Shown here: in pieces, positions 51,001-64,000 of the stretch | How positions within the stretch are numbered: position 1 is the first letter of the stretch | How the letters are laid out: every line of letters begins with the position of its first letter | From: Lingula anatina | Taxonomy: Eukaryota; Brachiopoda; Lingulata; Lingulida; Lingulidae | DNA length: 64,000 nucleotides | NCBI RefSeq assembly: GCF_001039355.2 | Contig: NW_019775940.1 | Coordinates: forward strand, 1-64,000 | Reading direction: 5' to 3' | Program-made: the position numbers and the translations under genes | Notes under the pieces: generated by a model | What the model saw: the letters and a program-made list of their open reading frames with translations, nothing else | Databases searched by the model: none | Told to the model about the DNA's origin: nothing

Positions 51001-52243
51001 TCATTTAATGTTGATTAAGGACCTATTTAATCATTTATAAACAGTATTGTGCTCCAATCCTAAATGAATGCCAACAGAGGAATCTTAAATGAAATATGGT
51101 CCATAAACAGACACACACACACCAATGTAAAAACATTGCAGCTAAGACTAAGGCTTCGTNTTTTTATTGATTTTTATATGATTGAATTTGATTAAAACAG
51201 GAAACACATTAGAAACTAAAATATGAAGATTCAGAGTTTATATTACTGTCATAGGTGAAACCAGGTATGTAATATTATAAGCAATAATGTGATTTTATCT
51301 TCATTAAAAACGTGTTCTGTTTCTTCTATGATTTACAAAAAGTGGAATATTTGTCAACTATGCAGTTAGTTTTTTGTTTCCTTTACAAATTATTTATTTG
51401 TTCGAATTTGAGGTCTTTTTTTTTCTCCAAAAAACATACATATTTACACTCACTCACCTGTAAAACTTTATTGTCCCCATCAATCTTACTTTCTAATGGT
51501 ATCAACAGTTCTGTGTGAAATGTTTTGATCTGGAAAACATAATGGTATATCCAACTTCAAACAGAATAATGGGCTATCACCTATTCAAAATTCACCTGCA
51601 AAACGTTACTATTATCCTTAACCCTGTTGTTAACTTAAACTTTCTTCTTCATAATTTAATGACAAAATTAAATTATCCATATGGCATGTTGTTAAGTTAA
51701 TATCATAACTATCAGTCATAAGTTAATACGATACGCAAGTGTTTTATGGCGCAGTTTCTTAGAACATAAAACACATGCAATTTAAAATCAAAGTGAATAC
51801 AAAATAAGTAAAGTACCCTGAAGCAATGCAATTGCTGACCTTTGGAGTTATAAACCCAACACAGGGTTGAATCTTATCAAGTCCGGTTCCTTGTACAAAC
51901 CAGAGTAAGACATGACATAGCATACTGTCTGATATGTACAATACTCTAAGTGAAGGTTTTTTTTTTGATAAAAAGGATACAATCACAACAAGTAAACTTG
52001 TCTCTGAATTATATCCAAACAAATGAAAACCATTACAGTTTGATATAGGATGAAGATGTTTGGGATTCCTTAAAAGTTGATTATTGTTTAATTTTACCCA
52101 ATCAATTAATGGGCTTATACCTAAAAGTAACCTCTTACTTAAACAGCATATAATAAAACAAACAATACACAATACTTGCTGCCTCTGGTTGAACCCTCTA
52201 TGTAAGTGATGTATATTGGGTATCTGCCCCCTCCCTCCACTCC

Positions 52244-52306
<63 letters not shown>

Positions 52307-55300
52307 TACTCAATACATGATGTACATGGTTAAGTATAACTGCAGTGCTTTCACACAAAAGTTTCAGAGGTTACTCATTATTTAAAGGTTCTGGACAGGC
52401 AATGGCATGCTGATAACAGAGGTGAGTTTCCAGAGTAGCTTTGAAATTCAAGCTGATCACGCATAGCATGCGCTGAAAAAATGCCAACCTATGACATTAT
52501 GTTTAGGTGCATGCAAGATTCTGGTCACAATAGCTGCAACAGCACTTCAACAATGAGATGCGAACTTTGTTTAGTCTAACAAGAATGTGTGCAATCTTGT
52601 TATTCTTTTTCTCCTTCTGTGCACTGTAAACTTTTAATTTTTAAACCAGGATGCAGATTTAGCCTTGGCAGAGCCACTGAGAAAAAAAATGATTGAAGAA
52701 AATGTTTTTTCCTTTTAAAGGCCAGATCTAAAAGGTAGTGTCAGGACAAAATTTGCAACATCCTGGCTACCATCTCTTTAAAGGAAAAATACTTAAAACT
52801 GTAACAGAATGTACAGCTTGGAAAATTAATGATGACAAAAAATTGTGATATAGGAGATTGGGGACAGGGGAGAAAAATATTATCTCTCTTCTGACAAGTC
52901 ATATCAAGTGGAATCCACAATGATATGAGCCATCTTAAAATGATATTGTATCAGGTACCCTGCAGGGGTGTGTATCACGGTTAGTATACTCACATTTTCT
53001 TCCACATCTTTCTGAATTTCCCTGTGTGTGTTTGCTATCTCTGCTAAGGCTGTGCCTGAAACAACACAAAGAACTCATATATACAAGTGTTACTTTTAAG
53101 CAGCCATTTGTTTTTTTCTTTTTTTAAAGAAAAATGTATCAGAAATTCTAACTTATATTCCAAATGAAATAATGCACAAAGAAAACAAAGAGGCAGATTT
53201 TACTTTTTGATTTCATTTTTCTAGTTTCTACAATTAAACAATTGCAGAACACTGACTTCATCTATTCCCCACTATGTCCCCCCACCCCCAATCCCATATT
53301 AAATGATTTCACATTAATAAACATAAACAGTGTTCTTACTAAACAATACAGCTATAGTAATTCTCTATCTCAAAGGCAGTAATAATTCTACAGAGATATA
53401 AAACAGAACTGTTATGTATGGCATTTGCGGTGCAAGGGTACATTTAGATCTTATCTGCATATTCATAGCCCAGCCTGCTTGGTCAATAGACCTTCCCATG
53501 GGCCAGGTTCACATAAGAACTGTATAGAATGAAGACTTGTCTGAACTTTAACATTAAAAAAAATGTCTTTGTCTTCTATGACCTGAGATAAATCAGAGAA
53601 GAAGTCTTCTAATTAAGAAATATTGGACTTGTTTTATTATTCAATTTTTAATGCCCAATATTTCAGACCAACAGTTGCTTTACTTAGTGAGCTACAGTGG
53701 GTTTATTCTGTATGAAGTCTGCAAACCACAAAATAAACTTGTCTTAGATAAAATCAAAACTAACCATTTCAAGTCATTTTGTGATACCTAACACATGACT
53801 ACTTATTGAAATATTTAACCATAGAAAAAAAAAACTCGCAATTAAAATCTCTATAGATAATTTTAATTTCGAACAAATGAAAATAAGACGGACTGTCAAC
53901 AGTTACATTGGGTAGATATCAAAGTGACACAATTAAGTTTGTTGATAAAACACATCATTTAATGTTTATTAAGGACCTATTTAATCATTTATAAACAGTA
54001 TTGTGCTCCAATCCTAAATGAATGCCAACAGAGGAATCTTAAATGAAATATGGTCCATAAACAGACATACACACAACAATGTAAAAACATTGGAGCTAAG
54101 ACTTATACAGCAGTGTAAGTTTAGTTAGATTGGTTTCAATTAGCTCAAGTTCAAGATGAATCATTTTTTTTTTTCTTTTATCATTTATCAGTTTCATTTC
54201 AATTAAACCAATTTTTCTGCTTTTGTTATTTTTCTACAATAAGGCTTTTGTCCATTTCTCTCTTCCATGTTCCTTTCTCTGTCATAATTTCAATGCCTTT
54301 TATATTTATGAGATATAAAATGTTTGTGATCTGCTCAAGAAAGTGTGATCTCTGCAATATACTGAAAGGTCTTGCTATTGACTTCCCATTAATTCTCATG
54401 AGAAAATGGTCCATAGCCACTCCACAGCCAGTGTGTTCATCACACAAAATACCAAACAGCTTGACAACCTCTTGGAGAACCAGGTCCTTACCTCAAAACA
54501 TTGAGATATTTATATATTTGTATTCAACACCAGGTCAGGATCTTTAATTTAGGCATTACAGGTGGGGCACAAACATTACAGCAGTGTTTGGTACAGTTTC
54601 ACACAACCACTTAACTTATCAAGACTGAAAAACTAATGTCAAGGAGCCCACGGCTACAGAAAGGCAATAAGTAAACAACAATTTAGATATTATCAATGGC
54701 CGAATGATGCAAAATGTCTGTGTTAAGGGGAATAAATCAGATAAAAAGATCATTAAACTATGCTCTTCATCATCACAAGCTCACTGAGGAATGCACTCTA
54801 TTCATATTATATCAGTATTTTCTCTTAAAGAAAGAGATCTGGATAAATGCCTATTTACGGTAAAGTTTATTAAAACAGGATTACCGTTAGCCTTGGTAAC
54901 CAGAGATCAAGGCATAAATCATTTGAATAAAGCGCATACCAAGTTATTTTTAATACATATTAATTATTTCTTGGTTTGACTTGCATTTATCTCTCAAAAA
55001 TGACTTTGCATATTTGAAGACTTTAACAACTCCCCAGAAATTTTCAAGAAAATAGCTAATCTTTATTGGGGCAATGCATTCTTCAAACCAAACATGTGCA
55101 ACTTTTGAAATAACACCCTCATAGATGTCTAAATAATGACATAGGATGGAAGAAATGTATATTTAGTTTTGAATTTCTATACCAATTAAACCTATAGGAA
55201 GTCAGGTACTTCTCCTGTTGGAAAAATTCTGCTTCCACTTGTCATCAAATCTGTGCACTTTTCTACCCACCCGTTATATTCCGCCCATTATCTTTAAATG

Positions 55301-58300
55301 AGAGTTTAAAACATATCATAAAACAAAACAGGAGTTGTCATGCCAGAAGTAGTTATGATGTGTGTATAGATACCATTATCTATGTTATGGGAACTCAAAT
55401 CATGAACCCTACTTGTGCAAGGGGGAAGTACCCTTGTAAGTAAATAAATAAATATAAAGTTGGTCTTATCTGGGGCTTTTTTCCTCGTTCTATACGAAGT
55501 AGCACAAGTTAAAGGCTTGCTGTGAGTAAATCATTAATCCCATCTTTTACGCTGCATTTTCAACATTTATACTGGGAGTTGGTGTGTATATCTGTCTAGA
55601 TCACTCTATATCTAGATTTGCACTGTCATTATGAATATGACAATAACATTATGACAAAGATGACAAAGTCAAGAAATCTATCAAGGGAAATGTGTGTGTG
55701 TGTGTGTGTGTATGTGCATGTGTGTGTAATGTTATCACACAAACCTATAGTTTATATTTATCCAAGCCCACTGCCTTGTAAAGGTCAATACAGGTAGATA
55801 TAAAATGATGTCTGGTGATGGTAAGTTACTCTAACCTGTTGCACACCTTACACTCATAAGGAAGTGGAAATTAAGCTACTGCTCATTCTTTAGTCACAGT
55901 TATAAATCTTGTATGATCCCACACATACAAGGGAACTCCACTGACCACAAGTTATATCTTTCAAATTCCAACCACAAAAAGGTATTTAATGAGAGCTCTA
56001 GGGCTATTTATCCTTCAGTGCATTTATTTGTTTCCGTTTTGTTCCTGATAATGTTTCTTTATGTAGGGAAATCTTTTTAAATCTAGATGTAACTTTACTT
56101 GAGTGATACAAACATGGCAAAATATATTAACAAAAGGGGACGATATAATATACATTGGCTCAAAAATCTGTTCAATGTATGGGCTTGTAAACAAAATGAC
56201 TTTGTTTTATGTTTCTAAATTTTTCATTGAAATGTTCTGAATTATTTAGAACTTACTGTTGCATGACTGACATATCAAGAGTCAACTTATCTTCCTGAAG
56301 TATGATAGCCCATATGTGTATTATATAAAAATATAACAATATACAAAATTCTCATTCAATTTTTCTAATCTCATTATTTTTAAAAATCCTATTAGTTTCT
56401 CATGCTTTCAAACCTGCATGCTTATAAAACAGTACAATATTTTTATATATAATTTGTGTTTTTAATTTTCAAAGAATACATCCATGTCTTGGTTTATCTA
56501 ATGTTTTTAAAGGCAAAAAAATCTGATATCATTAAAGTTATAATTGTAATAATAATTGAGTTACATAACAATGTTCTCATTCCCTTTCTAATTAATATGT
56601 AAACATTAAAAATGCATCACTTCATGATCTTGTAGACAGCATTACATATATATATATGTAACTATAATTTTAGTTGGGGTGTAATACATTGTTTTGACCT
56701 GCTAGAGAGCAAATGATTCAGAAATAATCAACCCTAAGCCATTTATTTTACACTCACAGATAATATCAGTACCCACAGTCATACCTTTGGACGTCAAGTA
56801 TAGGATTAAAATGTACAGGTAAAGTGGATAAGCATTACGATTAGTTTACTTAGGGAGGGATGTAAACAATGGTCCTAATTTCAGACACAATGCCCAATAG
56901 CGGCAAGCTTCGACATGTTTTACAAGCTGTTTAAGCTCTGTAGATATTCGGTGGTTGAACCAAATGAGAAGAAAGGAACTCTTTTAATGGATTCTCAATT
57001 AGTGTGCTTACTTTTTCAGAAAAAACATATATGAACATATATTGTCAAGGCTTAATTCTGAACTGTTAAACAGCTGAGTTGAAGCCTACCAATTTTATAT
57101 ATATATATATATATATATTGTTCAACCTGACATTTTATCACAGTTGTATCTTATCTTAATGCAGACACATGCCCTCTTCACATTTGTGATTCAGTGATTC
57201 ACAAGTTAATCATAGCACCAACCCACCCAACAATAACACCACCACTGAAGAAACAATGCCTTATTATTCAACCCTACGTTTCCGAAGTTTATTTATAAAA
57301 GATTTAAGCAGACGGCAGTGTCAGTCTGCATAAGAAGTTTATATGAACTGTCTATATATCAAAGATTCAAATACTAGGCTATGTATGAACTAATTTTAAG
57401 CATAATTTGTTGATAAAAGATTTAAATCTTAATCTGAGATGGATTTGCAGTAAAGCTTTTTTTATGGTATAATTAATCATCGTACCTATGTCTCCGACTG
57501 CTCCTATTTGGTTGTTTGCTCCTTGAGCCACCTTAGTGATTGCATCGAAATATGCCTTTGCTGTCTGAGACACACCTGTAAAAACAACACAAAGATTCAT
57601 TCATTTCTTTACAGCACTGATGAAGATAAATAACAATTAATGAGACTTGTGTCAAGAGAAACTTGAAGGTAAACAGAGCAGTTCAACATATTAATATCTA
57701 ATTAAGCGAAAGTATGAAAGGCAGTGACTTATCTTAACTGATAGCCTAAAGAACCTCAGACTTAAAGTAACCTTAAGGTTTGGATCAAAATTTGGGTTGA
57801 ATGTCCCTATTAGCCACTGTACAAAGGTTATTACTGGTCGTATTGACAATTATTTTTTGTTACATTACAAGCAGGACATATAATTTTCTTGGACCACTTT
57901 TGATTTATATGAGGGCAAGGTTGACTAAAATTTGGGTATGAAAATTTTGGTTCATTTTCAAACTATAGTTCTCACATGAAACAGGCCCTAGCTCCTAGAA
58001 CCAGATGAAAACAGAGCATAATCAAATAAACACATCAATATTTCTAATTGTAAGGATATTATACTGCTGTGTAAGAGTTTTAGCTCACCATGGAGTGCCT
58101 TCTGGTATGCTCTCCCTGCAGTGATAAGCTGCCTGACAGATGGGTGGTAGTTTTCCAATAAATTCTGTAACACAAAATCAATGACCCATGAGGGTTAGAA
58201 CAGAAATCATTTGAAGGTGGCTGTCAAGCTTTATGAATTTTCAGAATGAATTTGATGTCGAGTAAAAATCTTGAATTTGACGTCATTAATAAATTCTCTG

Positions 58301-58798
58301 AAATTAATTTAAAAAAAAATCAACAGTGACTTTGAATAAAATATATGTATGCTTGTGCCACTTAACACAACAGAAATAATAATTACAGATTACATTTGAT
58401 TACATTTATGCTGTAACTCATATCTCCAACGGCTTCTCCCAGAAAATAAATAAAAGACCGAAAAATTACTTATAATTATAAATGTTAAATTGTTTAAGCG
58501 CAACAAACTCTAAAATTTCTATTACGGGAAATAAATAATCAGATTATAAATGTTTGCCAACAAAATGACTAGAATATAAAACAACGCTTGTTTAGCACAG
58601 TATCTGGACGTCTAACATTCAAGATTTTATCTCAGGACACAAGAGACAACTTCGTTCATCACACAGCCGCGGGTAATTTTCCTCCTCATAATTGCTCACG
58701 CTTCCGATAAAACATCCAACCACGGTATTTATAAACATATGATATCTCACCTTATAAATTGCCTCCGTCCTCCTGCTTAATTCTATACTTTCCAACAT
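36729..58798 (-). CDS. BAIAP2: BAIAP2 / IRSp53-family I-BAR and SH3 adaptor
   Basis: IRSp53 proteins bend the plasma membrane outward and link Rac/Cdc42 to actin regulators in filopodia and lamellipodia. Exons from the ATG at 58798: 58751-58798, 58089-58164, 57486-57575, 62-bp exon (52994-53055 or its copy 50035-50096), 72-bp exon (51458-51529 or 48538-48609), 48080-48208, 45528-45593, 44265-44351, 43223-43327, 42790-42964, 42188-42374, 41725-41781, 41127-41271, 40348-40893, 39310-39710, 36729-36810. Counting each duplicated exon once gives 775 residues in frame. Residues 1-245 are the I-BAR domain (HPSVRQLITAGRAYQKAL; TAKAYFDAITKV). SH3 is at about 321-378 (ALFTHVAEQDSQLSFTEGD ... GWHYGE ... 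RGWFPVSF). A His/Ser/Tyr-rich linker and P8/P6 runs follow. The end NPFANVKLKKTATNDRSAP is the WH2-like tail of IRSp53. The donor at 43222 is GC. Confidence 0.95.
37697..37885. mobile_element. Possible decayed foldback element
   Basis: The right end on the minus strand reads GGCAGTTTACACAAAGG then GGTCTCAACTTT. The left end has TTCAACTTTAAGACC. A similar sequence (GGCCTGTTTACACAGG, later GGTCTCAACTTTTAGACC) occurs in the NUF2 intron at 4115-4165. These may be old relics of one DNA-transposon family, but no clean target duplication is visible. Confidence 0.35.
44581..44670. repeat. Poly(A) then (TA)n tract
   Basis: About 28 A residues run directly into about 30 TA units, in a BAIAP2 intron. 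Confidence 0.96.
45042..45073. repeat. (CT)n microsatellite
   Basis: A CT dinucleotide run in the same intron. A (GA)n run lies at 44756-44776. Confidence 0.95.
45797..46053. mobile_element. Full-length foldback MITE, PIF/Harbinger-like
   Basis: A 257-bp near-perfect palindrome. Both ends read GGCTTCGTTCACATGCAATG inward, and the match continues to a centre near 45925 (repeated TTATAGTAACT). TAA flanks both sides (45794-45796 and 46054-46056). It has no coding capacity. The 3-bp TWA duplication and GG-starting termini fit PIF/Harbinger. It is G+C-richer than its surroundings and sits in a BAIAP2 intron. Confidence 0.88.
47961..47999. repeat. C11-A9-G11 perfect palindrome
   Basis: ATTA, C11, A9, G11, TAAT form a perfect inverted repeat with a 9-base A loop. 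It lies about 80 bases downstream of the BAIAP2 donor at 48079. Confidence 0.95.
48538..48609 (-). CDS. BAIAP2: BAIAP2 72-bp I-BAR exon, copy 1
   Basis: It encodes IKTFHTELLIPLESKIDGDN and four further residues (KVLQ). The coding bases match 51458-51529. Phase 0 at both ends. It directly precedes exon 48080-48208 in transcript order. Confidence 0.85.
50035..50096 (-). CDS. BAIAP2: BAIAP2 62-bp I-BAR exon, copy 1 (probably redundant)
   Basis: It encodes ALAEIANTHREIQKDVEEN with normal acceptor and donor. The exon is the same as 52994-53055. It starts with two bases that complete a split glycine codon, so it only fits after exon 57486-57575. After a 72-bp exon it would be out of frame. Confidence 0.85.
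51150..51160. mobile_element. Truncated MITE terminus at a contig end
   Basis: AAGGCTTCGT followed by a single N. Together with the preceding T it repeats the junction and first bases of the 45797-46053 MITE (TAA then GGCTTCGT). The matching place in copy 2 (about 54102) lacks it and reads GACTTATAC. Confidence 0.75.
51458..51529 (-). CDS. BAIAP2: BAIAP2 72-bp I-BAR exon, copy 2
   Basis: The coding bases match 48538-48609. In the collapsed gene model only one of the two is needed. Confidence 0.85.
52244..52304. repeat. (AC)n microsatellite, length differs between the two copies
   Basis: About 61 bases here against about 17 at the matching site 49328-49344. This is what two alleles, or a collapsed repeat in one contig end, would show. 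Confidence 0.95.
52994..53055 (-). CDS. BAIAP2: BAIAP2 62-bp I-BAR exon, copy 2
   Basis: The first of the duplicated exons in transcript order, after 57486-57575. It gives the same peptide as 50035-50096 and fits the glycine codon split across the intron. Confidence 0.88.
54226..54492 (-). other. Unidentified 88-codon reading frame, possible exon or pseudogene fragment
   Basis: On the minus strand, within a BAIAP2 intron, an open frame runs from just after a TGA (about 54498) to a TAA at 54226. Its peptide looks protein-like (LQEVVKLFGILCDEHTGCG; FLMRINGKSIARPFSILQ), with amphipathic helices and ordinary composition, unlike neighbouring A+T-driven frames. An AAG acceptor could sit near 54492. 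It does not belong to BAIAP2 and has no partner exons that I can see. Confidence 0.4.
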
Positions 58799-59299
58799 TT
58801 CGACTATGTGTTTTGTGCCTTCTGTGGGTCGTCTTCACAAATTTAAAACGGAGTCTACGCTTGAGTCATACCGCATCGTCTGTTCACAGCCGAGTGTGAT
58901 TTGCGTATAGGTCAGAGGTCACATCCTCTTTGTGCCTCCGTATGCAAAAGATTTCAGCTAAAGACTAGATTAAGTCATGTAATTAATTAATATTATGAGT
59001 AAAATGAGAAACGTTACGTCTTCTTATCTCATAATTTGGTATAGGTATGAATATTTTGTACCAAAATTGAAATTTTGTCAAATTTGCTGCTTTTTGTGTT
59101 TCTAGATCTTAAACTCGTGCACCTCGAACTAAACTATTCCGTTAGGTGAGCCAAGGAGCTTTTTCTCTTATAACTCCTTGGGTGAGCTTGCAGCTCAGCC
59201 GTATTCAGCGCAATCTAGTGACGCCGTAACGGGGTACTCAGATATCAAAATCAAATGATTCAGGGCCATGATTTTCTTTTGCCGTTTGTAGACCTCTAC

Positions 59300-59354
<55 letters not shown>

Positions 59355-60690
59355 ATAATAATAATAATATAATAAATTAAATAAAAATAATAATAAAATA
59401 AAATAAAAAAATCCATCTACACTTTCAGACCAATTTTTATAGTGCAGTAAAAGTTGCTTGGATAACAAGAGACCACTAAAAATCTCATATGCAAATCACA
59501 ACTTTATAACGGTTTTAGTCTTGTGAGTTATTCTTTTGGAAGAAATATAAAATATCTAAAAGGAGACAAAAATAGTTTTTCTGATCATTTTATTATTTTT
59601 CCCTAATTTTAAAACAAGTATGTTACGTTACATTTAGGTAACTTTTGGATTACCAAAGAAGTTTACAACTTGCTAAATAATAAAAAAGATACAATATGCA
59701 CAAGGGGTGAGAGGAAGCCTTCACACATAACTTGGCTTTCTGTACAATTCCTTTTTAATTAAATTGTTGTAGTCAAAGATGGCAAAATACATTTCCTGTA
59801 ACAGATAACAGAGATGTTAAGAAAGCAAAATGTTAAATAGATTGGAAATAAAATGTCAAAAAGGCCATTTTCTGCCCAGGAACAAAAGTTTGTAGATCCA
59901 CACGGATTTGTCTATCACATCAATTGCATGCATATCATTTTTATAGTGATCTGCAGTTGCAACATAAGAAAGCAACAGCAAGATAATTTGGGGCACACTT
60001 TGAAACTCGTGTCCAAAGCAATAACCTGAATTACACTATAAAAATAAGAAATTACTTTCACTGGTATTCATTCATAAGTTTAGTTACACTACTTATGGTA
60101 TTGTGTTGTTAAATTGTTTGTAATAATGTCAGTTCTCCCAATAAACAATTTTTTGATAATTTGAATATTGCCAAAAACATCTTTGCCCAGTGTACGCAAT
60201 AAAAAATGCTACCAGAAATGCCTCAGAATTCAGGTAAAGAGGACACCTGCAAGTACAAGAATGTATTGCTTTCTTGGGTAGCATATCAGCAGTTGTGTTC
60301 AGTTGAAGCTGGGAAATGAGCTGTATGCTTAGCCCATGGCTTAAAATAAGCCTGACACTTATATGACACTGCCTCAGGCTATATAATGCTGCCAAATTTT
60401 AATGAAAAAGAAATAATAAAACGGTGGACACAAAATGCCGAACTAGGTTTCCAACTCAACATTTGCAAGATGTACAGGGCCTTTGAATGCCTGTGTAAAC
60501 TTTTTTCTGCACTGTTCCATTTCAACCTTGGGATAGCATAGCCTACAGATTCCTCCTTAGAATTTTTCATCAGTTCTCCTTGTCTGTGATAAACTTCTAT
60601 CAGGTTGTCACAGATTCAACATTCTTACTAGTGCAGAAGGCATTCAACCGGGATAATAAAGAAGGGAGGGATAGAAGTATGCAAATTCTT
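58799..60690. other. Intergenic region: BAIAP2 promoter side and USP7 3'UTR
   Basis: Near BAIAP2 (58650-59250) the sequence is richer in C, G and CpG than the introns and probably holds the promoter and 5'UTR. Then come an A51 tract and A+T-rich simple sequence (59302-59411). From about 59500 to 60690 the DNA is A+T-rich and would include the USP7 3'UTR. No coding sequence is seen. Confidence 0.6.
59302..59411. repeat. A51 tract followed by AAT/AAAT simple sequence
   Basis: A run of about 51 A residues, then (AAT)n and AAAT-like repeats. This resembles a retroelement tail, but no recognisable retroelement body or target duplication lies next to it. Confidence 0.9.

Positions 60691-64000
<3,310 letters not shown>

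Larger units (their letters stand above)
48242..51149. repeat. Copy 1 of a ~2.9-kb near-identical direct repeat
   Basis: It matches 51161-54103 almost base for base from TTTTTATTGATTTTTATATG onward. Differences are scattered single bases, small indels and a shorter CA repeat (49328-49344, against about 61 bases in copy 2). It contains one copy each of the BAIAP2 72-bp exon (48538-48609) and 62-bp exon (50035-50096). It is followed by a partial MITE end and then the N at 51160. Confidence 0.95.
51161..54103. repeat. Copy 2 of the ~2.9-kb near-identical direct repeat
   Basis: It begins immediately after the N. It carries BAIAP2 exon copies 51458-51529 and 52994-53055 and a long CA repeat (52244-52304). 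Its sequence continues smoothly into the rest of the BAIAP2 intron. Confidence 0.95.

Noticed and set aside
51759-52358. Minus-strand 199-codon frame across the CA repeat
   Set aside because: A long Cys/Val run from (GT)n joins two chance frames. The matching region in copy 1 is broken into short frames, so it is not conserved.
48242-54103. Genuine tandem duplication of I-BAR exons as an evolutionary novelty
   Set aside because: The repeat boundaries coincide with the N, the duplicate exons break the frame, and a single copy gives a normal I-BAR domain. An assembly overlap explains all of it.

Overview
This window is nuclear DNA from an animal. All the genes are split by GT-AG introns of roughly 0.1-11 kb, the DNA is A+T-rich with many microsatellites, and the encoded proteins are conserved metazoan families. 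Protein divergence, a degenerate ~140-bp tandem repeat ending in an (ACAG)n tract (14.09-14.52 kb), and short PIF/Harbinger-like foldback elements fit a spiralian, plausibly a mollusc. That assignment is inference. No bacterial, viral, CRISPR or tRNA/rRNA feature was found.

Layout. (1) 196-4746 (+): the kinetochore gene NUF2, lacking its 5' exons. (2) 5853-28729 (-): CCDC57, a long coiled-coil centrosomal protein with about 21 coding exons, tail-to-tail with NUF2. (3) 16607-17935 (+): an intact intronless gene nested antisense in the 11-kb CCDC57 intron, encoding a single-pass membrane protein with a signal peptide, an FN3-like ectodomain and a long basic tail. (4) 29670-34080 (+): a 696-residue leucine-rich-repeat protein, head-to-head with CCDC57. 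(5) 36729-58798 (-): a BAIAP2/IRSp53-family gene (I-BAR, SH3, proline-rich, WH2-like). (6) 60691-64000 (-): the 3' part of USP7, which runs off the right edge.

The splice models were built by hand by joining GT-AG boundaries that keep the frame. NUF2, the LRR gene, BAIAP2 and USP7 close in frame throughout the visible part; CCDC57 has one ambiguous junction.

The genes do not form one pathway. NUF2 and CCDC57 act in the mitotic apparatus, BAIAP2 in membrane and actin shaping, and USP7 in ubiquitin removal. The most important quality point is that two BAIAP2 exons occur twice, inside a ~2.9-kb near-identical direct repeat that meets at a single N (51160). This looks like two overlapping contig ends that were never merged, not a real duplication. 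The left contig stops inside a MITE terminus. Other points of interest are a tandem array of 3'-splice-site-like units in a NUF2 intron, a duplicated and decayed splice acceptor in CCDC57, a C11-A9-G11 palindrome, and an unexplained 88-codon reading frame in a BAIAP2 intron. I found no convincing new multi-gene system.
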